Below are positions 32,922-40,321 of a stretch of 40,696 nucleotides of DNA, piece after piece; the first letter of the stretch is position 1, and each line of letters opens with the position of its first letter. This DNA is from CALJIC01 sp039805565 (GTDB lineage Bacteria; Chloroflexota; Chloroflexia; Chloroflexales; Roseiflexaceae). Below the pieces are notes generated by a model. That model was not told the DNA's origin. It worked only from the letters and a program-made list of their open reading frames with translations, and made no database searches. The position numbers and the translations under genes were made by a program. The stretch is from positions 1 to 40,696 of the forward strand of contig JBDLTZ010000082.1 of the NCBI GenBank assembly GCA_039805565.1. The letters are read 5' to 3'.

Positions 32922-34420
32922 GGCGCGCCCCCTTCCCCGCCGGCACGTCGCTGCGCCCGGAGGCGCGCGGGGAGCTGCTGGCGCGCCCAGACCCACGCCG
33001 CCCGCAGCGCGGCCACGTCGAGCACGCCCAGCAGCAGGAGCAGCGGGAGGTAGGCCAGCAGGAGCGCCGCCCGCAGCGCCAGCGACAGCGGCTCGAGGCG
33101 GCTGCCCACCAGCCCGCCACACCCCACCAGCGCCAGGTAGACCGCGGCGACGAGCGCGACGCGGCTCCAGCGGAACGGCAGCGGGTGCGCGCGCTGCGCC
33201 AGGGCCGCGGCGAGCAGCGGCGAGGCGGCGTAGCCCAGCGCGGTGGCGATGGCCGCGCCGAGCGCGCCGAGCGGGGGTATGAGCAGCAGGTTGAGCAGCG
33301 TGTTGGCCAGCGCCGCCGCTCCGGCGGACCAGGCGATGCGCCCGAGGCGCTTCGCCAGGAAGAGCCCGACTGAGACCGTCGTGAGCGCGCCGCTCGCCAC
33401 TGGCCCGAGCACCAGCAGCCAGACGTAGTCCGCCGCGCCGGCGTAGGCCGGCGTGGTAAACACGAGCAGCACCTCGTGGGCGAACAGGCTCAGCCCGAGC
33501 GCCAGCCCGAACGCCGCCGCGCAGTAGTAGGTCAGCACCCGCGCGTATGTGGCGGGCGCGTCGGGCTGCTGCTGGATCGAGAGCGACAGCGGCCCCCAGG
33601 CCGACTTAAACGGCTCGATCAGCACGCCGAGGATTGCGGCGAGCTTGACGCCGATGGCGTACACGCCGATCTCCTCCAGCGACACGGCCCGCACGAGGAA
33701 GAGGCGGTCGGCGTAGAGCAGCGCCCAGGAGGCGATACCTGCCGGCAGGAGCGGTAGCCCGCCGCGCACCACCGCGGCCATCAGGTCGGAGCGCGGCCTG
33801 GCGCGCAGGCTCGCGGGTGCCAGCAGCAGCGCGGCTACGCCCCCGGCGATATTGGTGGCCATCATCGCAGTGATCACGCCGGCCGCCCCCCAGCGCAGCA
33901 CCAGCACGAACAGGACGTTGGCGGCGGCCGATGCCAGGATAGTGCCGAGGGCCAGCGCGTTGCTGCGCCCTACGGCGAAGCGCAGCCGGAGCACGGTGGC
34001 CTGGACGGCGGAAATGGCGGCGAAGGGCAGGCCGAAGCCGACCAGCCGCGTCAGCCCGGCGAGGTCGCTGCGCGCCAGGGCGAGGCGGCTCAGCGGCTCG
34101 GCGGCCAGCACCACGATCGCGCCGAGCGCTGTGGCCCAGAGCGCAGCGGCCCAGAGCGCGCTGGCCACCAGGCGCGGCTGCTCGCCGACGCGCTGCGGGT
34201 CGTAGTACAGCGCGGTGAGCGCCGGGGCGATGCCGAGCGTGCTGATGAGGAAGAGCGCGGTGCCGAGCATGGTGAGCGTGTCGACCGCGCCGTAGTCCGC
34301 CACCGCCAGGACGCGCGTGTACACCGGGGTGAGCAGCAGGGTGAAGAGCGGCCCGGCGAGCGTGCTGAGGCTGTAGCCCGCTGTGGTCCGCGCGAGCCTC
34401 CGCAGCGGCGTGTCGCTCAC
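32918..34420 (-). CDS. Wzx-type oligosaccharide flippase (MOP superfamily)
   Basis: A 500-residue inner-membrane protein with about 12-14 hydrophobic segments, of the polysaccharide-transporter (Wzx/RfbX) branch of the MOP superfamily. It would move lipid-linked sugar units to the outer face of the membrane. The N-terminus is typical (TAGYSLSTLAGPLFTLLLTPVYTRVL, here only its order: Gly-Tyr-Ser, hydrophobic stretch, Pro-Val-Tyr). LGIAPALTALYYD and GVYAIGVKLAAILGVLIEPF are family-like. The start is GTG at 34420, overlapping the TGA of the methyltransferase gene (GTGA) with AGGGGACC upstream. No Wzy polymerase is visible in the window, so the glycan may be made by another route or the polymerase lies elsewhere. 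Confidence 0.88.
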   Translation of the reverse strand: MSDTPLRRLARTTAGYSLSTLAGPLFTLLLTPVYTRVLAVADYGAVDTLTMLGTALFLISTLGIAPALTALYYDPQRVGEQPRLVASALWAAALWATALGAIVVLAAEPLSRLALARSDLAGLTRLVGFGLPFAAISAVQATVLRLRFAVGRSNALALGTILASAAANVLFVLVLRWGAAGVITAMMATNIAGGVAALLLAPASLRARPRSDLMAAVVRGGLPLLPAGIASWALLYADRLFLVRAVSLEEIGVYAIGVKLAAILGVLIEPFKSAWGPLSLSIQQQPDAPATYARVLTYYCAAAFGLALGLSLFAHEVLLVFTTPAYAGAADYVWLLVLGPVASGALTTVSVGLFLAKRLGRIAWSAGAAALANTLLNLLLIPPLGALGAAIATALGYAASPLLAAALAQRAHPLPFRWSRVALVAAVYLALVGCGGLVGSRLEPLSLALRAALLLAYLPLLLLLGVLDVAALRAAWVWARQQLPARLRAQRRAGGEGGAP

Positions 34421-35424
34421 AGTCGGTCCCCTGTGGGGCGGCGGGCGTAGCAGACCAGCTCGTCGCCGCCAGCGGCACGCTCGAGCGGCCCCGTGAGCGG
34501 GGCGGTCGTCCGGTCGAGGGCGTCGGTCACGGGGAGCGCGCGGCGCAGCAGGGCTGCCCACGCGCCGGCGAGCGGCCGGGCCGGGGGTGGGACAGAGGGG
34601 GTGCGGGAGGTCTGAGACGCGCTGGCGGCCCTCGTCCCCCGCCCCTCTCTCCCTGACTCAGGGGAGGAGGAGATTCGTCGCCTGAGCTCGCCGAGTCGCC
34701 AGCCGAGCGCCATAAGCGCGTGCTGGTACGGATTGAGCCCGTCGCCGCGCTGGGCGCGCGCTTCGAGCACCTCGAGGCCGCACTGGCGCAGCAGGCGCGG
34801 CAACGTGTGGATGTCGAAGAACCAGAGGTGGGTGGGTGGGCACATCCACATCCAGTGGCGCCCGGCGAGCCGCGCGCCGAGGCTGCGAGCGTTGGGGACG
34901 CGCAGGCCGAGCACGCCGCCCGGCCGCAGCAACTCGCGCAGCCGCTCGACCTGGCGTCGCGGGTCGCGCGTGTGCTCGAGCACGTGGATCATCAGCGCGG
35001 CGTCGAAGCTGCCCGGCGCCAGCGGCGCGCCGAGCAGGTCGCCGGTGTGCACCGGGACGTCCAGCACGTCTCTGGCGTGCGCTGATGAGCGCGGCGAAAG
35101 CTCGACCCCCTGCACCTCCCAGCCGCGGTCGCGGGCGATCTGGAGCTGGTGGCCGTAGGATGCGCCGACCTCCAGCAGTCGCCCGCGGCCCGGCTGCCAG
35201 CGCTCCACGTCGGCGATGATGCCGGTGTGACGCTCGCGCAGCCGGCCGTAGCGCTCCAGCGGCACGGCGTAGGTTTCGGCGTAGTGCCGCGCGAGCGCCT
35301 CGGCCGTGGGCACGGGGTCTACGAAGCGCATGCCGCACGCGCCGCAGTCGTACACCTGGTGGCCGGCGACCTCCCAGAGCGGGCGGGCGGGCGCGTTGCA
35401 CAGCGGGCAGGCTGCTGCGCTCAT
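34417..35424 (-). CDS. Zinc-ribbon class I methyltransferase with insert
   Basis: A 335-residue protein like the methyltransferase at 30225-31154. The N-terminal zinc ribbon has CPLCN and CGACG. SAM motif I is LLEVGASYGHQLQIA near residue 83-97, followed by LMIHVLEHTRDP and LLRPGGVLGLRVPN. A second half includes HLWFFDIHTLPRLLRQCGLEV, as in sugar-cluster methyltransferases. About 33 residues (SSPESGREGRGTRAA, then ASQTSRTPSVPPPARP) interrupt the C-terminal part and come from a palindromic repeat. The start (ATG at 35424) follows GGAGGAGG and overlaps the upstream GT4 stop by 4 bp. Methylation of a glycan sugar is likely, without a known target. Confidence 0.86.
   Translation of the reverse strand: MSAAACPLCNAPARPLWEVAGHQVYDCGACGMRFVDPVPTAEALARHYAETYAVPLERYGRLRERHTGIIADVERWQPGRGRLLEVGASYGHQLQIARDRGWEVQGVELSPRSSAHARDVLDVPVHTGDLLGAPLAPGSFDAALMIHVLEHTRDPRRQVERLRELLRPGGVLGLRVPNARSLGARLAGRHWMWMCPPTHLWFFDIHTLPRLLRQCGLEVLEARAQRGDGLNPYQHALMALGWRLGELRRRISSSPESGREGRGTRAASASQTSRTPSVPPPARPLAGAWAALLRRALPVTDALDRTTAPLTGPLERAAGGDELVCYARRPTGDRL
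34641..34670. repeat. G/C-rich palindrome inside the methyltransferase gene
   Basis: The core CCCTGA-C-TCAGGG (34651-34663) is a perfect hairpin flanked by CCCCTCTCT and GAGGAGG. On the coding strand it reads CAGGGAGAGAGGGGCGGGGG, similar to the repeat in the GT2 gene of the same operon. Confidence 0.7.
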
Positions 35425-36482
35425 CGATCCTCCTCCGTTACCTCGCGGTAGAGCGCGGCCGTCCGCGCGGCGATTGAGGGCCAGCCGAGCGCGCGCGCCA
35501 CCTCCAGGCCTTGCTCCCCCAGAGTCTCGAGGTCTGGGTGGGCGAGCGCCCGCCCGAGCGCATCGCGCAGGCCGCCCACGTCGCCGGGAGGGAAGAGGAA
35601 GCCCTCGCGCCCCTCGCAGACCAGCTCGCGCACCGGCCCGAACGCTGGGGCCACGACCGGCCGCGCGTAGGAGAGCGCCCACAGCAGCACCCCCGAGGTG
35701 AGCAGCGAGCGGTACGGCAGCGCCACGAGATCCGCCGCCGCCAGGTGGGCCGGCAGCGCGTCGTCCGGCACGAAGCGCGGCTCGACACGGGCGCCGGGGA
35801 CGGCCGAGGCCAGCCGGGTGAGCTGGGCGGCGTAGGTGCGGTCTTTCGCGGCGCCGGCCACCAGCAGCGTGCCGCGCGTTTCGGGGGGCAGCTGGGCGAA
35901 CGCACGGATCAGGTCCTCGACCCCCTTGTACGGCCGCAGCGTGCCGAGACAGAGCGTCACCCGTCCGGTAGGCGGCAGGCCCAGGGCGACCCGGCTCTCA
36001 GCCTGTGGGAGCGGCGGACCATACAGCCCGATGTAGCTGCCGTGCGGGATCACCACCGCGCGTCGCGGCGGCCCGTAGCGCGCGCGCAGCTCGGCCAGCG
36101 CCGCGTGGCTGTGGGCCACCACCGCGTCGGCAGCGCGGGCCACGGCGCGGTAGGCCAGGAAGGCCCAGCCGGGGTGGCGCAGCTCGTGCGGCGCGAGGTT
36201 GTGCGCCGTCCAGATCAGCCGCACACCGCGTGCCCTGAGCGCGCCGAGCAGCGCCACCAGCGCCAGTGTGCGCGCGGCAGTCTCAGCCCTGCGACGCCGC
36301 TGCGTGAGCTCGTCGAAGAAGTGTAGGTGCAACAGGCGCGCGCCGCTCCCCGCCAGGAGCGCGGGGAGCTCGTGGCGGGGGCGGCCGCGCCGCACCGTCA
36401 CGCCGAGCGCGGCCATCGGAGCGTAGAGCTGGTCCAGGTATGGGCTCGTGGGCAGCCGCGGTGGGAGCGGGTAGACGATCAT
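35421..36482 (-). CDS. Glycosyltransferase family 4
   Basis: A 353-residue GT-B glycosyltransferase. N domain: MIVYPLPPRLPTSPYLDQLY, then LLHLHFFDEL and RLIWTAHNLAPHE, as in GT4 enzymes that act on lipid-linked acceptors. C domain: RVTLCLGTLRPYKGVEDLIRAFAQ and LVALPYRSLLTSGVLLWALSYARPVVAPAFG (here read only as its SGVLLWA donor loop). The ATG at 36480-36482 overlaps the stop of the uridine kinase gene by 4 bp, and its own stop overlaps the methyltransferase start by 4 bp. As the first transferase of the operon it could begin the sugar unit, but no membrane-bound initiating enzyme is seen. Confidence 0.9.
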   Translation of the reverse strand: MIVYPLPPRLPTSPYLDQLYAPMAALGVTVRRGRPRHELPALLAGSGARLLHLHFFDELTQRRRRAETAARTLALVALLGALRARGVRLIWTAHNLAPHELRHPGWAFLAYRAVARAADAVVAHSHAALAELRARYGPPRRAVVIPHGSYIGLYGPPLPQAESRVALGLPPTGRVTLCLGTLRPYKGVEDLIRAFAQLPPETRGTLLVAGAAKDRTYAAQLTRLASAVPGARVEPRFVPDDALPAHLAAADLVALPYRSLLTSGVLLWALSYARPVVAPAFGPVRELVCEGREGFLFPPGDVGGLRDALGRALAHPDLETLGEQGLEVARALGWPSIAARTAALYREVTEEDR

Positions 36483-37108
36483 GGTTCGCGCTCGTCCAGC
36501 ATGCGCTCGACGCGCGCCACCACCATGTCGATCGCGATCGAGTTGAGCCCGCCCTGCGGAATAATGATGTCGGCGTAGCGCTTGGAGGGCTCGACGAACT
36601 CCAGGTGCATGGGGCGCACCGTGCGGAGGTACTGCTCGATCACCGACTCGACCGTCCGCCCGCGGCTGCGGGTGTCGCGCTGGATGCGCCGGATGATCCG
36701 CAGGTCGCTCTCGGCGTCGACGAACAGCTTGATGTTCATGCGCTCCCTGAGGGCCGCGTCGGCGAAGATCAGGATGCCCTCTACCAGCACCACCGGCTGC
36801 GGCGCCACCGGCAGCACCTGGGGCAGCCGCACATAGTTGGCGAAGTCGTAGGTGGGGAGGGCTATCTGCTGCCCGTGGATGAGCGCATCGAGGTGCGCGA
36901 GGTAGAGTGCGTTGTCGAAGGCGTCCGGGTGATCGAAGTTGACGCGGGCGCGCTGCTCGAGCGGCATGTGCGACAGGTCGCGGTAGTAGGAGTCGTGTGG
37001 CAGCAGCGCGATGCGCTCGCGCCCGACGCGCTCGAGGATCGCTCTCGTGACAGTTGTCTTACCGCTGCCGCTGCCGCCGGCCACGCCGATCACCAGGGGA
37101 CGTCGCAA
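36479..37108 (-). CDS. udk: Uridine kinase
   Basis: A 209-residue cytosolic kinase that phosphorylates uridine and cytidine to UMP and CMP with ATP or GTP (pyrimidine salvage). The P-loop GGSGSGKT is at 11-18, then LLPHDSYYRDLSHMP, the NFDHPDAFDN motif near 57-66, PTYDFANYVR and VVLVEGILIFAD, all Udk marks. The start is an uncommon TTG at 37106-37108, chosen because GGAG lies eight bases upstream and the kinase fold begins at once. It is the first gene of the nine-gene glycan operon; supplying UMP for UDP-sugars would suit it. A TATGAT -10 box lies at 37159-37164. Confidence 0.94.
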   Translation of the reverse strand: MRRPLVIGVAGGSGSGKTTVTRAILERVGRERIALLPHDSYYRDLSHMPLEQRARVNFDHPDAFDNALYLAHLDALIHGQQIALPTYDFANYVRLPQVLPVAPQPVVLVEGILIFADAALRERMNIKLFVDAESDLRIIRRIQRDTRSRGRTVESVIEQYLRTVRPMHLEFVEPSKRYADIIIPQGGLNSIAIDMVVARVERMLDEREP

Positions 37109-37158
37109 TGGGGTGCTCCTTGCTGGGTAGAGATGAAGGACGAACGACCAACGGCGAA

Positions 37159-37164
37159 ATCATA
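37159..37164 (-). promoter_or_regulatory. -10 box of the glycan operon
   Basis: TATGAT on the minus strand, 51 bp before the TTG of udk. No clear -35 is visible. No other promoter is seen inside the operon. Confidence 0.3.
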
Positions 37165-37193
37165 GCACGTCGGGCTTGACGCTCGGAAACAGA

Positions 37194-37228
37194 CACTCCG
37201 TCGTCCTCGGTCATTCGTCCTCGGTCCT
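37194..37228 (-). repeat. Heptanucleotide array after the PQQ-dehydrogenase-like gene
   Basis: Five phased units on the plus strand (CACTCCG, TCGTCCT, CGGTCAT, TCGTCCT, CGGTCCT); on the minus strand AGGACCG/AGGACGA/ATGACCG, again lying 3' of a minus-strand gene (stop at 37234-37236). A short related run (GATGAAG, GACGAAC, GACCAAC) occurs at 37130-37150 in plus sense. Confidence 0.8.
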
Positions 37229-37233
37229 TCGGC

Positions 37234-38565
37234 CTACCGGCCCACGTACACGATGCGGTAGACATCACCGCGCTCGCCGTCGGCCACGAACAGCTCGCCG
37301 GCGGCTCCCACAGCCACGCCGGTCGGGCGGCCCCAGGCCTCGCGGCAGACCTGCTGCTCGTCGTCGCGGAAACCGGTCAGGAACGGTGAGCTCTCCACCG
37401 GGCGTCCGTCGCGCACCGTCACCATCTGTACCTTGCAGTCGCGCGGGACGGAGCTGTTCCACGAGCCGTGGTACGCCACGAAGAGGTTGCCCTGGTAGTC
37501 GGGCGGGAACTGTGCCGCGCGGTAGTGGGCCATGCCGATCGGCGCCTGGTGCGCCAGGTCGGTGAACAGCGCTGGCACGGCCTGGTCGCAGCTCTGGAGC
37601 CGGTCGAGCTGCACGCGCTCGTCGCGCACCTCGCGCGCGCCCTGAGGCACCGCGCCGAGCTCGCGGGTGAAGCAGTAGGGCCAGCCGTAGTGCGCGCCCT
37701 TTGTCACCTCGATCACGATCTCCTCAGGCGGCACGTCGTCGCCCAGCCCGTCGACGCCATTGTGGTTGGCCCACAGGCGCCCGTCGGGCAGGAAGAGGAA
37801 GTCGATCGCGTTGCGCAGGCCCTCGGCCCACACCGGGCGGCGGGTCGGCTCGGGGTCAGCGGCGAAGGGGTTATCTTCGGGGATGCTGCCGTCCGGGTTG
37901 AAGCGCATGATCGCGCCGCGCCGTAGGTCGCTCTCGGGGTCGTTGTTGCCGGTGGAGCCGGCCGAGACGTAGAGCTTGCCGTCCGGGCCGAAGTGCAGCG
38001 TCCGCGAGCTGTGACCGCCGCCCTGGGGGATGTTGTCGGTCACGGTGGTGCGCTCGCCCTCGTCGGCCATGTCGCCGTCGCCGTTTGCGTCGGCCAGCCG
38101 ACTGACGCGCCCATCCTCGGCCACGTAGAGCGCGCCCTCGAACCACTCGACGCTGTGCGGCGCGTTGAGGCCCTCGGCGAGCACCTGGCGCGAGTCCGCC
38201 AGCCCGTCGCCGTTTGCGTCGGGGAGGCGCACCACCGCGCCGGCGCCGCGCTCGGCCACGTAGAGCTGCCCATCCGGCCCCACCGTCATCAGGCGCGGAT
38301 TCTCCAGCCCCGTGGCGAAGCTCCGCACCGCGAACCCCTGCGGTACGGTGAGGCGCCGGCTGGCCTCGTCCTCGGGCGGCAGGGCCGGCGCGTCGCCGCG
38401 CTGGACGTTCGGCAGGTAGGTGCTGCCCTCGGTCTGGGCGGCCTGGGCGCTCGCAGCCGTAGGGCCCGTCGCCGCGACATCGCCGGTGGCCGGGCGCGTG
38501 CCGCAGCCCGCCAGGAGCAGCGCTGCCAGCGCTGCCCAGGCCCATCTCTGTCTATGTGTCGTCAT
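37234..38565 (-). CDS. PQQ/sorbosone-dehydrogenase-like lipoprotein (beta-propeller)
   Basis: A 443-residue exported lipoprotein of the soluble glucose/L-sorbosone dehydrogenase family. The signal peptide ends in LLLAGC, so C21 would be lipidated, then a 45-residue Ala-rich linker follows. The six-bladed propeller spans about 70-443. ENPRLMTVGPDGQLYVAERG opens it. Two DxNxDG loops (DANGDGLADS near 115, DANGDGDMAD near 158) could bind calcium. GGGHSSRTLHFGPDGKLYVS, AEGLRNAIDFLFLPDGRLW and HYGWPYCF are further family marks. It may oxidise a sugar or other alcohol outside the membrane with PQQ, but no PQQ genes are nearby and the substrate is unknown. The ATG at 38565 follows GAGGAACG. Confidence 0.88.
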   Translation of the reverse strand: MTTHRQRWAWAALAALLLAGCGTRPATGDVAATGPTAASAQAAQTEGSTYLPNVQRGDAPALPPEDEASRRLTVPQGFAVRSFATGLENPRLMTVGPDGQLYVAERGAGAVVRLPDANGDGLADSRQVLAEGLNAPHSVEWFEGALYVAEDGRVSRLADANGDGDMADEGERTTVTDNIPQGGGHSSRTLHFGPDGKLYVSAGSTGNNDPESDLRRGAIMRFNPDGSIPEDNPFAADPEPTRRPVWAEGLRNAIDFLFLPDGRLWANHNGVDGLGDDVPPEEIVIEVTKGAHYGWPYCFTRELGAVPQGAREVRDERVQLDRLQSCDQAVPALFTDLAHQAPIGMAHYRAAQFPPDYQGNLFVAYHGSWNSSVPRDCKVQMVTVRDGRPVESSPFLTGFRDDEQQVCREAWGRPTGVAVGAAGELFVADGERGDVYRIVYVGR

Positions 38566-38618
38566 CGTTCCTCCTCACGCGGCAAACGGACGCCATGCAA
38601 CGTTCGCACGCGATTTGC

Positions 38619-38654
38619 ATTCTACCGTACCCAGAGGATGAACGGTGGTAGAAT
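38619..38654. promoter_or_regulatory. Mirror-image -10 boxes between divergent genes
   Basis: ATTCTACC (38619-38626) and GGTAGAAT (38647-38654) form a perfect 8-bp inverted repeat with a 20-bp spacer. Each arm contains TAGAAT in opposite directions, facing the PQQ-like gene and the 70-residue gene. Their -35 regions would overlap the other promoter, so the two could compete for polymerase or share a regulator. Confidence 0.5.
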
Positions 38655-38682
38655 ACTCCCACCCTGTGAAAGGAGATAGCCC

Positions 38683-38895
38683 ATGCTGACCGTCGACAAC
38701 ATCCAGTCCCACCTGGAACGCGTGATCGCCGAGTACAAGCTTGCCGGCAACCGCCAGGGGCTCAAGAACCTCCAGACGGCCGCCGGCTTCCTGATGGAGG
38801 CCGCCACCGCCCACGGCGACAAGGATCTCGCCCGCCGCTTCCAGGTGCTGGCCGCCAAGGCCGCTAATGAGCGCGAGGCGCTAAGTGAAGGCTGA
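38683..38895 (+). CDS. Small orphan helical protein, 70 residues
   Basis: The ATG at 38683 has an ideal AAGGAG site (GTGAAAGGAGATAGCCC) and a TAGAAT box 28 bp upstream, which support expression. The protein is fully helical in appearance: MLTVDNIQSHLERVIAEYKLAGNR, then AAGFLMEAATAHGDKDLARRFQVLAAKAANEREA. Charged and alanine-rich helices would pack as a small bundle. There is no signal or metal motif. I do not recognise it. Its last three residues (SEG) and stop codon are made of heptanucleotide units (AGTGAAGGCTGA), so the C-terminus may have been trimmed or extended by the array. Confidence 0.75.
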   Translation: MLTVDNIQSHLERVIAEYKLAGNRQGLKNLQTAAGFLMEAATAHGDKDLARRFQVLAAKAANEREALSEG

Positions 38896-38909
38896 AGGCT
38901 GAAGGCTAC
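38882..38909 (+). repeat. Heptanucleotide array supplying a stop codon
   Basis: AGGCTGA (38889-38895), AGGCTGA (38896-38902) and AGGCTAC (38903-38909). The TGA at 38893-38895 is the stop of the 70-residue gene. Confidence 0.85.
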
Positions 38910-38999
38910 ACGCTGGACGATGAAGGCGTTTTCGAGCTGCACTGGTTGACCGGCAGCCGGGGCGTGGCGCTCGACATCTCCACGTACAAGTTGGCACGC
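38901..38999 (+). pseudogene. Possible gene fossil between two repeat arrays
   Basis: One frame of this stretch has the codon pattern of a real gene here: nearly all third positions are G or C. It reads YTLDDEGVFELHWLTG and SRGVALDISTYKLARS, which looks like a natural protein segment. It has no start codon of its own, enters from the AGGCTGA array and runs on into the CGTTCAT array. I cannot name the family. It may be the remains of a lost gene, cut on both sides by the repeats. Confidence 0.3.
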
Positions 39000-39000
39000 T

Positions 39001-39063
39001 CGTTGCATCGTTCATCGTTCATCGTTGCATCGTTGCATCGTTCATCGTTCATCGTTCATCGTT
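39001..39063 (-). repeat. CGTTCAT/CGTTGCAT array abutting the ilvA start codon
   Basis: Units of 7 (CGTTCAT) and 8 bp (CGTTGCAT) alternate: 8,7,7,8,8,7,7,7 and a final CGTT, directly followed by the ATG of ilvA. On the minus strand it reads ATGAACG. This is the only array that mixes unit lengths and the only one that touches a start codon. Confidence 0.93.
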
Positions 39064-40296
39064 ATGACAGTGACCCTCGCCGACATCCAATCCGCGCGCC
39101 GCACCCTGCGCGACGTGATCATCCAGACGCCGGTGTTGCCGGATGAGCGCCTCTCGCAGGAGCTTGGCGCGCGCGTGTTCCTCAAGGCCGAGAACACCCA
39201 GCGCAGCGGCAGCTTCAAGATCCGAGGCGCTTACCATAAGATCAGCCGGCTCACGCCCGAGGAGCGCGCCCGCGGCGTGATCGCCCCCTCGGCCGGGAAC
39301 CACGCGCAGGGAGTGGCGCTCGCCGCGCAGCTGCTCGGCATCCCGGCAGTGATCGTGATGCCCGAGCGCGCGCCGCTCACCAAGGTCACCGCGACGCGCC
39401 GCCTGGGGGCCGAGGTCATTCTCCACGGGTCGAGCTTCGACGACGCGGTGGCCCACGCGCGGGCGCTGGCTGAGGAGCGCGGCCTGACCTACGTGCACGC
39501 CTTCGACGACGAGCGCATCATCGCTGGCCAGGGCACGATCGGGCTGGAGATGCTCGAGGCGCTGCCGGACCTGCGCCTGGTGGTTGTGCCGATCGGCGGC
39601 GGCGGGCTGATCAGCGGCATCGCCACGGCCCTCAAGAGCCTCGTGCCCGACGCGCGCATCGTGGGTGTCCAGGCCGAAGGGTGCGCGCCGGTGCCGGGGT
39701 CGCTCGCCGCGGGCGCGCCGGTGGCTGCCTCGGCGGCCCGCACGATCGCCGACGGTATCGCCGTGAAGCGCCCCGGCGACCTGACGCTGCCGATCATCCG
39801 CGACCTGGTGGACGACGTGGTGACGGTGGACGACGACGCGATCGCGCGCGCCATCGCCCACGCCGTGCAGAATGACCGCCTGGTGGTTGAGGGGGCGGGC
39901 GCCGCCGGCCTGGCTGCGGTGCTGGCCGGCAAGGTGGCGGTGCGCCCCGGCGAGACGGTCTGCCTCCCCCTGTGCGGCGGCAATATCGACAGCAACTTGC
40001 TCGCGCGGGTGCTGGAGCAGGTCGCGGTCCGGCAGGGGCGCTACATCCTGGTGAAGACGACGGTGGACGACCGGCCGGGCAACCTGGCGCCGCTGGTGCG
40101 CGCGGTGGCGGTGGCCGGAGCGAACGTGGTGGACATCTTCCACCGCCGCGCGGTCTGGCTCGCGCCGCTGGACCGCGTGGGCGTGGAGCTGGTGCTCGAG
40201 GTGCGCGACGAGGAGCACGGCCAGGCGGTGCTGCGCCACCTGACCGATGTGGGGTTCCACTGCGAGCGCGAGGGCGTGGGACTCTGGCCGCTCTAG
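39064..40296 (+). CDS. ilvA: Threonine ammonia-lyase
   Basis: A 410-residue PLP enzyme that deaminates threonine to 2-oxobutyrate, the first step towards isoleucine or threonine breakdown. The catalytic lysine is K52 in RSGSFKIRGAY. NHAQGVALAA (near 79-88) and the phosphate-binding PIGGGGLISG near 178-187 are fold-type II marks. The C-terminus (about 328-405) is a single ACT-like domain (YILVKTTVDDRPGNLAPLV), which usually binds an amino acid effector; this length and single ACT domain fit the TdcB-like/short IlvA form. The ATG at 39064 is set by the family N-terminus, yet a repeat array lies directly before it and no Shine-Dalgarno site is seen, so translation may start unusually or the true 5' region was replaced. 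Confidence 0.93.
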   Translation: MTVTLADIQSARRTLRDVIIQTPVLPDERLSQELGARVFLKAENTQRSGSFKIRGAYHKISRLTPEERARGVIAPSAGNHAQGVALAAQLLGIPAVIVMPERAPLTKVTATRRLGAEVILHGSSFDDAVAHARALAEERGLTYVHAFDDERIIAGQGTIGLEMLEALPDLRLVVVPIGGGGLISGIATALKSLVPDARIVGVQAEGCAPVPGSLAAGAPVAASAARTIADGIAVKRPGDLTLPIIRDLVDDVVTVDDDAIARAIAHAVQNDRLVVEGAGAAGLAAVLAGKVAVRPGETVCLPLCGGNIDSNLLARVLEQVAVRQGRYILVKTTVDDRPGNLAPLVRAVAVAGANVVDIFHRRAVWLAPLDRVGVELVLEVRDEEHGQAVLRHLTDVGFHCEREGVGLWPL

Positions 40297-40321
40297 GCTC
40301 GGACCGTCAATTAGCCGCTCC

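Noticed and set aside
39025..39063. Earlier start of ilvA inside the repeat array
   Set aside because: The added residues (MHRCIVHRSSFIV) are a translation of the repeat, not of the family N-terminus.
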